Source: Legionellales bacterium UBA4722
GTDB lineage: Bacteria; Pseudomonadota; Gammaproteobacteria; DSM-16500
Length of the DNA: 19,592 bases
Direction: 5' to 3'
NCBI GenBank assembly: GCA_002404295.1
Contig: DHJK01000170.1
Location: 1-19,592 of the forward strand
Shown here in pieces: positions 13,895 through 19,592 of the stretch. Both the position numbers and the translations under genes were made by a program. The notes beneath the pieces are model-generated. The model did no database searches. It was not told the origin of the DNA and saw nothing but the letters and a program-made list of their open reading frames with translations. Numbering within the stretch: the first letter of the stretch is position 1; each line of letters begins with the position of its first letter.

Positions 13895-15205
13895 ATGATG
13901 GAAAAAATGAAAGGCAGAGATGTTTATTTAATAGATGGTGCACGAACGCCCTTTTTAAAAGCACGCAGTAAACCCGGTACTTTATCTGCATCCGATTTAG
14001 CTGTACAAGTTGGGCGCGAGTTATTAGCAAGACAACCTTTTTCACCAACTGATTTAGGTGAGGTGGTGATCGGTTGCGTTATGCCCAGCCCAGAAGAAGC
14101 TAATATTGCACGCATCATTGCACTACGCTTAGGCTGCGGCAAAGCCGTACCTGCTTGGACGGTGCAACGCAATTGCGCATCAGGCATGCAAGCCATCGAT
14201 AGTGCCATGAAGGATATTCTGACAGGTCGACATGATCTAGTGTTAGCAGGAGGCACAGAAGCAATGAGCAGGGCGCCTTTATTATATAACGAATCCATGG
14301 TGAACTGGTTGGCAGGTTTATGGTCCTCTAAAAATTTTGTCGATAAACTAAAACAAATTATTAAATTTCGCCCACGTTATTTAGCACCTGTGATCTCATT
14401 ATTAAAAGGCTTAACGGATCCTATCGTCAATCTTTCTATGGGACAGACCGCTGAAAATCTAGCGTATCGTTTTGGTATCACTCGTGAAGAAATGGATTTA
14501 TTTTCTCTAGAAAGTCATCGCCGCATAGCACTCGCCCAAGACAATCATTTATTAAATGAAGTGTTACCAGTCTTCAGTACAACCGGTGAATATTTTGTAG
14601 AAGATGATGGTGTAAGACGAGATACGACGCTTGAAAAATTAGCTTCTTTAAAACCGATTTTTGATAAAAAATTTGGGAATGTCACCGCGGGCAATAGTTC
14701 TCAAGTGACAGATGGTGCCGCGTTGGTATTGCTAGCAAGCAAAGAGGCCGTTTTAAAATACAAATTACCTGTACTCGCACGTATCATTGATACAGAGTGG
14801 GCAGGTGTGGATCCTGCTGAAATGGGCTTAGGTCCGGTCTACTCAACCACTCAATTATTGAAACGTTGTCAATTACAGCGTGAAGACATTGATTACTGGG
14901 AAATTAATGAAGCATTTGCGGCACAAGTATTAGGTTGCCTAGCTGCGTGGGAAGATGATGAATATTGTCGAGAAAATTTAGGTCTCCCATCCGCATTTGG
15001 GAAAATTGATCCTAACCGATTAAATATAGATGGTGGTGCAGTGGCATTAGGCCATCCCGTGGGTGCAAGCGGTGCGCGTATCATCTTACACTTAGCGCAT
15101 GTTTTAAAACGCGAAAATGCTAAACGCGGTGTCGCAACGATCTGTATTGGTGGTGGACAAGGCGGTGCGATGTTAATCGAAAATATGTCAGAGGTGCGCT
15201 CATGA
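13895..15205 (+). CDS. fadA: 3-ketoacyl-CoA thiolase (acetyl-CoA C-acyltransferase), FadA/FadI type
   Basis: This is the last step of beta-oxidation: cleavage of 3-ketoacyl-CoA by CoA to acetyl-CoA and a shortened acyl-CoA. The thiolase triad is present: Cys94 in RNCASGM, His387 in GGAVALGHPVGASG, and Cys417 in CIGGGQGG; NEAFAAQ is also kept. An insert of about 45 residues after TEAMSRAP (about 138-185), rich in basic and hydrophobic residues, resembles the loop of FadI and of mitochondrial trifunctional-protein beta subunits. The 436-residue length and the thiolase-before-FadB order also match fadI-fadJ, whereas the NCASGMQA active site looks more like FadA/AtoB. The FadA or FadI name is therefore uncertain. 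GAAGG precedes ATG 13895; a second ATG directly follows. The stop overlaps the fadB start by ATGA, indicating translational coupling and a stable alpha/beta complex. Confidence 0.92.
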   Translation: MMEKMKGRDVYLIDGARTPFLKARSKPGTLSASDLAVQVGRELLARQPFSPTDLGEVVIGCVMPSPEEANIARIIALRLGCGKAVPAWTVQRNCASGMQAIDSAMKDILTGRHDLVLAGGTEAMSRAPLLYNESMVNWLAGLWSSKNFVDKLKQIIKFRPRYLAPVISLLKGLTDPIVNLSMGQTAENLAYRFGITREEMDLFSLESHRRIALAQDNHLLNEVLPVFSTTGEYFVEDDGVRRDTTLEKLASLKPIFDKKFGNVTAGNSSQVTDGAALVLLASKEAVLKYKLPVLARIIDTEWAGVDPAEMGLGPVYSTTQLLKRCQLQREDIDYWEINEAFAAQVLGCLAAWEDDEYCRENLGLPSAFGKIDPNRLNIDGGAVALGHPVGASGARIILHLAHVLKRENAKRGVATICIGGGQGGAMLIENMSEVRS

Positions 15206-17232
15206 AAAAATATAACCATTGGCGTTTAGAACCTAATACAGACCACATTTTATGGCTGTATTTTGATAGAAAAAATGCATCAGTGAATACCATTAACCAA
15301 GAAGTCATGGAAGAATTATCTGATATTTTAGATACCATTGAATCGACTAAAGAGTATGAAGGTGTAGTCATTGCTTCTGCAAAAAAACATGGATTTGTTG
15401 CGGGCGCTGATATTTCGCAATTTGGTCAATTTAAAAATATAGAAGAAGCCATCAATTTATTGCGAAAAGGACAATTGATTTTTGATCGCATTGAAAATTT
15501 AAAAATAGCGACAGTCGCTTTAATAGATGGGTTTTGTTTAGGCGGCGGTTTGGAGTTAGCGCTAGCCTGTCGTTATCGCGTTGCAGAAGACGGCCCCAAA
15601 ACACGCTTAGGTTTGCCTGAAGTTAAATTAGGCATACACCCAGGGTGGGGCGGAACGGTGCGATTACCACGGCTGATTGGTGCGCCTAATGCTTTTAATA
15701 TGATTTTGTCTGGACATACCATCAGTGGGAAAGCAGCAGCAAAATTAGGTATCGTCGATGTGAGCGTGCCAAAGCGTCATTTAGTCACTGCTGCTAATTA
15801 TTATGCTTTGCAATCCGCTAAACCACGCATTATCACGAAAATGAATCAGGTTATTAATAACAAACTTTCACGCACATTATTATCAACTTATTTACGCAAA
15901 AAATTACATGAAAAAGTGAGCCCTGAACATTATCCCGCACCTTTTCAAGTAATTGATAATTGGGAACAGCTTGGTGTGAATGGTACTGAACCTATGGTAA
16001 AAGAAGCTCAAACCTGCGGTAAATTATTTTTTAGCGAAACATCAGAAAATTTAGTACGCGTATTCTTTTTGCAAGAGCGATTAAAAAGTCTAGGCAAAGA
16101 GTCGCGCTTTGAAGCGAAGCATGTGCATGTTGTAGGTGCCGGCACAATGGGCGGCGATATTGCTGCATGGTGCGCACTGCAAGGTATGCGGGTGACACTG
16201 CAAGATCGTGAAGCAAAATTTATAGCGCCTGCCATTAAGCGTGCTTATGCGTTGTTTAAAGATAAGTTAAAAGAACCTTATTTAGTACAAAAAGCAATGG
16301 ATAGATTAGTCCCTGATATTGAAGGGTTTGGTATTCCACACGCCGATATTATTATTGAAGCGATATTTGAAAATTTAGCTGCAAAACAAGCCTTATTCAA
16401 AGAACTTGAAACTCAGGCAAAACCAAATGCTATTTTAGCAACGAATACATCAAGTATACCTTTAGATGATATTAATAGTGTGATGCAAACACCTGAACGA
16501 TTAGTAGGCATCCATTTCTTCAACCCTGTTCCTAAAATGCTCTTAGTAGAAATTGTCTCTGGTGCACATACAGCGGCAAATGTGACGGAAAATGCGATTG
16601 CTTTCACTCGCAAAATCGATCGCCTACCTTTACCTGTCAAGAGTCTTCCAGGTTTCTTGGTCAATCGTGTGTTAATGCCTTATTTATTAGAAAGTGTCAC
16701 ATTGCTAGATGAAGGCATCCCAATGACCGTCATTGATAAAGCCATGGTTGATTTTGGCATGCCCATGGGCCCCATTGCATTAGCAGACGCAGTTGGACTT
16801 GATGTATGTCTTTCAGTTGCCACTTATCTTGGAGGTTTCCTCAACACGACAGTACCGCCTCGATTAACTGCATTAATCAATCAAGGAAAACTAGGCCGTA
16901 AAACAGGTGAGGGATTTTATAAATATACAAAAGCGGGTAAGCAAATTAAACCTAAAGTCGAAGAATATGGCAAACCACTCACAGACATTTCTGATCGATT
17001 AGTCTTACGCATGCTAGATCAATCCTTTGCGTGCTTACGCGATGGCGTTGTTGCAGATGCTGATTTATTAGATGCCGGCATGATTTTTGGTACTGGATTT
17101 GCTCCATTTCGTGGTGGGCCGATGCGGTATGCGAAAACAAGAGGAGTACATGAGTTGTTTGAGTTATTTGTGAGGCTTCAACAGGAGCGTCATGAAAAAA
17201 CGGATGAACTAATTGAATGGGAGTTAATATAA
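15202..17232 (+). CDS. fadB: Bifunctional enoyl-CoA hydratase / 3-hydroxyacyl-CoA dehydrogenase (FadB/FadJ)
   Basis: This is the multifunctional alpha subunit of the beta-oxidation complex. The N-terminal crotonase domain (about 1-190) has FVAGADISQF, the LGGGLELALA segment with Glu118, and GLPEVKLGIHPGWGG with Glu140; these are the two hydratase glutamates. The 3-hydroxyacyl-CoA dehydrogenase part begins with the NAD-binding VGAGTMGG (GAGTMGG at 312-318), has HFFNPV with catalytic His438, and ends with two C-terminal helical domains containing GRKTGEGFYKY and GTGFAPFRGGP. At 676 residues it is shorter than E. coli FadB (729) and FadJ (714). No catalytic residue is missing. It starts within the thiolase stop codon (ATGA), and the gene ends 5 bp before a strong palindrome. 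The operon layout matches that remembered for Legionella. Confidence 0.95.
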   Translation: MKKYNHWRLEPNTDHILWLYFDRKNASVNTINQEVMEELSDILDTIESTKEYEGVVIASAKKHGFVAGADISQFGQFKNIEEAINLLRKGQLIFDRIENLKIATVALIDGFCLGGGLELALACRYRVAEDGPKTRLGLPEVKLGIHPGWGGTVRLPRLIGAPNAFNMILSGHTISGKAAAKLGIVDVSVPKRHLVTAANYYALQSAKPRIITKMNQVINNKLSRTLLSTYLRKKLHEKVSPEHYPAPFQVIDNWEQLGVNGTEPMVKEAQTCGKLFFSETSENLVRVFFLQERLKSLGKESRFEAKHVHVVGAGTMGGDIAAWCALQGMRVTLQDREAKFIAPAIKRAYALFKDKLKEPYLVQKAMDRLVPDIEGFGIPHADIIIEAIFENLAAKQALFKELETQAKPNAILATNTSSIPLDDINSVMQTPERLVGIHFFNPVPKMLLVEIVSGAHTAANVTENAIAFTRKIDRLPLPVKSLPGFLVNRVLMPYLLESVTLLDEGIPMTVIDKAMVDFGMPMGPIALADAVGLDVCLSVATYLGGFLNTTVPPRLTALINQGKLGRKTGEGFYKYTKAGKQIKPKVEEYGKPLTDISDRLVLRMLDQSFACLRDGVVADADLLDAGMIFGTGFAPFRGGPMRYAKTRGVHELFELFVRLQQERHEKTDELIEWELI

Positions 17233-17237
17233 GATCC

Positions 17238-17278
17238 GCTTAGAACACCTCTCCCTTTGTGGGAGAGGTGTTCTAAGC
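17238..17278. terminator. Perfect 18-bp-stem palindrome between convergent fadB and redoxin genes
   Basis: The left arm 17238-17255 pairs perfectly with 17261-17278 around TTTGT. The core is GCTTAG AAC ACCTCTCCC. It is well placed as a bidirectional terminator, although no T-run follows directly on either strand. It shares its outer and inner blocks with the palindrome after fadE1, so it may be a dispersed repeat serving as a terminator. Confidence 0.6.
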
Positions 17279-17297
17279 AGTTGTCATCTCTCGTATT

Positions 17298-17852
17298 TTA
17301 TCTCCATTTAATATTACATCCCATACTCGGCTTCTGATCCTGTCCTACTGGCTGCTTAGCCAATATCGCATCCAACGCCAACGTCAGCTCCTTCCCCGTA
17401 ACAGCATGCCCATTCCCCGGCGTCGCATCATCAAACCGCCCCCGATAAACACAAGCAAGCCCAGAATCAAATATATAAAAATCAGGCGTACACGCCGCGT
17501 GATAGGCTTTTGCAACAGCTTGAGTTTCATCATACAAATAAGGAAACGTATACTGATTTGTTTCTGCTTCTTCACGCATATTGATAGGATCATCTTCCGG
17601 ATATTTTTTTACATCATTTGAACTGATCGCGATAAAACTAATTCCTTTCTTTTGGTAGATGCTCGCTACTTCAACTAATTTTTCTTGGATATGTTTAACA
17701 TAAGGACAGTGATTACAAATAAACATGACAACAGTCCCAGTGTTTGATTTTAGTTCCTGTAATGAAACCTGTTTATCTGCGCGTGTATCTAACAGTTGAA
17801 AATCAGGAGCAAGGGTGCCTAGAGGGAGCATCGTTGATAGTGTTTCTGCCAT
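17298..17852 (-). CDS. Thioredoxin-fold (AhpC/TSA-redoxin type) protein
   Basis: This 184-residue protein has a redoxin fold: APDFQLLDT near the N-terminus, then VVMFICNHCPYVKHI, with a thioredoxin-like Cys46-x-x-Cys49 (CNHC). ISFIAISSND follows, then a strand-turn with TPDFYIFD, and a conserved-looking tail PSMGCNIKWR with a third Cys at 179. It belongs to a group of uncharacterised bacterial 'thioredoxin family proteins' that carry CNHCPYVK; a thiol-disulfide or peroxide-linked role is likely, the partner unknown. No signal peptide is seen, so it should be cytoplasmic. The frame can be extended upstream to 17900, but I prefer ATG 17852: AAGGAG precedes it, and the extension is Arg-rich and runs into the palindromic repeat. 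It is convergent with fadB. Confidence 0.85.
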   Translation of the reverse strand: MAETLSTMLPLGTLAPDFQLLDTRADKQVSLQELKSNTGTVVMFICNHCPYVKHIQEKLVEVASIYQKKGISFIAISSNDVKKYPEDDPINMREEAETNQYTFPYLYDETQAVAKAYHAACTPDFYIFDSGLACVYRGRFDDATPGNGHAVTGKELTLALDAILAKQPVGQDQKPSMGCNIKWR

Positions 17853-17894
17853 ATATCGTCTCCTTAATATGAGTGCTTTTTTTCGTGCCCGCGC

Positions 17895-18016
17895 CCTCAA
17901 TTTTCGTCATTGCGAGCGTGAGCGAAGCAACCTAGTCTTTCAAGCTCTGCTTAGCAGTAAAGCAGCGTAGAAAGACTAGGTTGCTTCGCTCACGCTCGCA
18001 ATGACGAAAATTGAGG
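17895..18016. repeat. 122-bp MITE-like palindromic element
   Basis: Two perfect 47-bp arms (17895-17941 and 17970-18016) face each other around a 28-nt centre. The centre holds a further 6-bp inverted repeat CTGCTT (17947-17952)/AAGCAG (17960-17965). Each arm contains GTCATTGCGAGC and GAAGCAAC, a sequence type known as a dispersed intergenic repeat in several bacterial groups. No ORF is present, so it would be non-autonomous. A second copy begins at 19534. Outermost bases are CCTCAA/TTGAGG; no clear target-site duplication was identified. Confidence 0.85.
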
Positions 18017-18113
18017 CACGTTCACGATTGGTTCAGTGACAACCGCTAGTTAAGTTCGCAGAATGCCACAAGAAATATCCTATTTCCACCCTCATCTTTA
18101 ACGAATAAAAATT

Positions 18114-18141
18114 TTGCCTTCACATAGAAATAGTTTATCCT
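18114..18141 (+). promoter_or_regulatory. Possible fadL promoter
   Basis: TTGCCT (18114-18119) and TATCCT (18136-18141) are 16 bp apart, each 4/6 to the sigma-70 consensus. Start of transcription would be near 18148, about 40 nt before the fadL ATG. The short palindrome at 18072-18086 lies upstream, where an activator or repressor could bind. Confidence 0.33.
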
Positions 18142-18186
18142 AGGAACTAAGTAAACTAACCTAAAAGTAACGGATAAACATATTCA

Positions 18187-19497
18187 ATGAAAAACCAACC
18201 CCACATAAAAAAACTAGCTTTATTGCTAGTGGCCACCGGATGCACAAGCCCCGTTATAGCTACCAGCTACCAATCCTGGACCCAAGATGCAGGCAGCATC
18301 GGTAATTACCATGCAGGCCGCGCTGCCATTGCAGAAGATGCCAGCACAAACTTTTACAATCCAGCAGGGTTAATCCGCATACATAATCAACAGCTATTAG
18401 CCGGTGGAACACCTTCGACGAGTGATATCCGTTTCCGTGGAACCGTGGCAACCAACACCCTAGGCACAGGACCACAAGCCGTGTCAGCGCAGGGCGGCAC
18501 GTTTAGTTTCCTACCTTATGCGCACTATGCAGCGCCTCTAGCTGATAATTTAGTCTTCGGCCTCAGTGTCATGACACCTTTTAACTCATACACAAATTAT
18601 GGGCTCACTTCAAATGCTCAGTATGCAGCAACACAATCCTCAATCCGAGTGATTGATGTGGCTCCTTCACTGGGTTTTGCCTATAACGATAAAGTCGCTG
18701 TTGGTTTTGGCCTGGATCTTGAACATGCACGAGGTGAGTTTGATTATAGTGTGACATCAGCTGCGCCAGGCTCTAACACTCTCACTAAAAATACCGGTTC
18801 TAGTTATGGTTATGGATTTCATACGGGTGTTCTTTACTCACCTACAGAGAATACACGTCTAGGCTTCAGTTTTCTCTCGCAAGTTAAACACCATCTACAT
18901 GGTGGCAGCAGTAATTTTTCAGGCCCGTTGGCAAATAATGCTGCAGGCGGCACTCAATATACCAATGGTCTTAAAATCAATATGACCCTACCTTCAACAA
19001 GTACATTAAGTATTTTTCATACGTTTAATCCTACTTGGGATGTGATGGGAACAATGATCTACTCTCGATGGAGCGTCTTTAATCAACTCATGATGCAAAA
19101 TGTAGCGGGTATTAGTGGTGGTGCAAGCAATAACCTCATCATTGTAACAATGCCTGAAAGCTATCGCAGCACATGGAATTATACACTCGGTGCTAATTAT
19201 CATATTAATGAAAAATGGTTTATCCGAGCTGGGGCAGGGTTTGATGAAACACCTTCGAATAATTCTTTTCGTAATTTACAATTCCCCGACAGCAATCAAG
19301 TCGCTCTTGCATTAGGCACACATATTCAAGCAACGCCAACCATAGGATTTGATGTAGGCTGGACGCATCAATTTGCACAAAATACGCGGATTAATAACTT
19401 ATCACAGGCTACAGGCGACCAAGTGACAGTGACAAATGGATCTATCAATACCAGCACGGATATTTATGGGTTGGGACTTAAGTGGGATATTGTCTAA
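18187..19497 (+). CDS. fadL: FadL-family outer-membrane long-chain fatty acid transporter
   Basis: FadL is an outer-membrane beta-barrel that takes up long-chain fatty acids or other hydrophobic molecules. The 436-residue protein begins with a signal peptide (KK followed by LALLLVATG; likely cleavage after SPVIA, residue 25). The mature N-terminus has the family plug-domain pattern: GSIGNYHAGRAAIAEDAST, then the NFYNPAGL motif (FadL/OmpP1/TodX type). The rest shows alternating amphipathic strands rich in Tyr, Gly, Ser and Asn, ending in GLGLKWDIV. Length agrees with E. coli FadL (about 446). The chain does not end in the Phe typical of barrel proteins. The ribosome site is weak (GGAT about 12 nt upstream), unlike most genes here. 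Its place beside the fad operon supports fatty acid uptake, though aromatic hydrocarbons cannot be excluded. Confidence 0.9.
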   Translation: MKNQPHIKKLALLLVATGCTSPVIATSYQSWTQDAGSIGNYHAGRAAIAEDASTNFYNPAGLIRIHNQQLLAGGTPSTSDIRFRGTVATNTLGTGPQAVSAQGGTFSFLPYAHYAAPLADNLVFGLSVMTPFNSYTNYGLTSNAQYAATQSSIRVIDVAPSLGFAYNDKVAVGFGLDLEHARGEFDYSVTSAAPGSNTLTKNTGSSYGYGFHTGVLYSPTENTRLGFSFLSQVKHHLHGGSSNFSGPLANNAAGGTQYTNGLKINMTLPSTSTLSIFHTFNPTWDVMGTMIYSRWSVFNQLMMQNVAGISGGASNNLIIVTMPESYRSTWNYTLGANYHINEKWFIRAGAGFDETPSNNSFRNLQFPDSNQVALALGTHIQATPTIGFDVGWTHQFAQNTRINNLSQATGDQVTVTNGSINTSTDIYGLGLKWDIV

Positions 19498-19533
19498 ATC
19501 AAATTCAGCAAATTGCACCGTTCCAATCTTCCA

Positions 19534-19592
19534 CTCAACTTTCGTCATTGCGAGCGCGAGCGAAGCAACCTAGTCTTTTCAGAGCTGATTAG
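19534..19592. repeat. Second copy of the MITE-like element, cut by the window edge
   Basis: From CTCAA at 19534 the sequence follows the left arm of the 17895-18016 element through GTCATTGCGAGCG, then CGAGCGAAGC and AACCTAGTCTTT. Differences are few: ACT for TTT after CTCAA, CGAG for TGAG in the arm, and an altered centre (TCAGAGCTGATTAG). The right arm would lie beyond base 19592. It starts 36 bp after the fadL stop. Confidence 0.75.

Larger units (their letters stand above)
17853..18186. other. 334-bp intergenic region between the redoxin gene and fadL
   Basis: Most of the left part is the 122-bp palindromic element. To its right, 18017-18186 holds a short inverted repeat GAAATA (18072-18077)/TATTTC (18081-18086) and a candidate fadL promoter. 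I see no gene. Confidence 0.6.

Noticed and set aside
17853..17900. N-terminal extension of the redoxin gene
   Set aside because: The extension is Arg-rich, runs into the palindromic element and has no good ribosome site. ATG 17852 has AAGGAG and fits the family start.
18187..18261. Lipoprotein signal (VATGC) in the FadL N-terminus
   Set aside because: Position -3 is Ala rather than Leu/Val/Ile, and an ordinary signal peptidase site (SPVIA) follows. FadL proteins are barrels, not lipoproteins.

Overview
This window is chromosomal DNA from an AT-rich gammaproteobacterium. The best guess is a member or relative of Legionellales. PrmB, TtcA, FadL and FadE with its long C-terminal domain are gammaproteobacterial in type. 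Hpt is of the kind found in Pseudomonas. The order fadE - thiolase - fadB resembles my memory of the Legionella fatty-acid oxidation locus. A small ankyrin-like protein with an acidic tail would suit a host-associated lifestyle. The taxonomic placement is inference; there is no rRNA or other decisive marker.

Layout. 1-633: 3' end of an unrecognised gene (+). 672-2348: ggt, a secreted gamma-glutamyltranspeptidase (-). 2586-3359: ankyrin-like protein (+). 3439-4278: ttcA (tRNA 2-thiocytidine), followed after 29 bp by a small membrane protein (4308-4625), both +. 4637-5530: prmB (ribosomal protein L3 glutamine methyltransferase, -), divergent from hpt (5655-6272, +). fadE copy 1 follows hpt closely (6292-8715). 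Then come a 24-bp-stem palindrome, a membrane-anchored alkaline-phosphatase/sulfatase-fold enzyme (8809-10848) and a 594-bp gene-free stretch. The operon fadE copy 2 - thiolase - fadB follows (11443-17232), with gaps of 16 bp and a 4-bp ATGA overlap. A second palindrome separates it from a convergent thioredoxin-fold protein (17298-17852, -). fadL (18187-19497, +) lies between two copies of a palindromic MITE-like repeat; the second copy runs off the right edge.

Function. The right two thirds form a long-chain fatty acid utilisation locus. FadL brings fatty acids across the outer membrane. Two FadE paralogues perform the first oxidation. The bifunctional hydratase/dehydrogenase and the thiolase complete the cycle. 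No acyl-CoA synthetase (FadD) and no fatty-acid regulator is present in the window.

The features least explained by ordinary annotation are non-coding. They are (i) the 594-bp stretch before the fadE2 operon, which holds a cluster of DnaA-box-like 9-mers, an RNA-compatible hairpin, a tiny ORF with a good Shine-Dalgarno sequence and an inverted repeat next to the fadE2 ribosome-binding site; (ii) two related palindromes after fadE1 and after fadB whose differences are compensated on both arms; and (iii) the MITE-like copies flanking fadL. I see no tRNA, rRNA, CRISPR array, transposase or phage gene.
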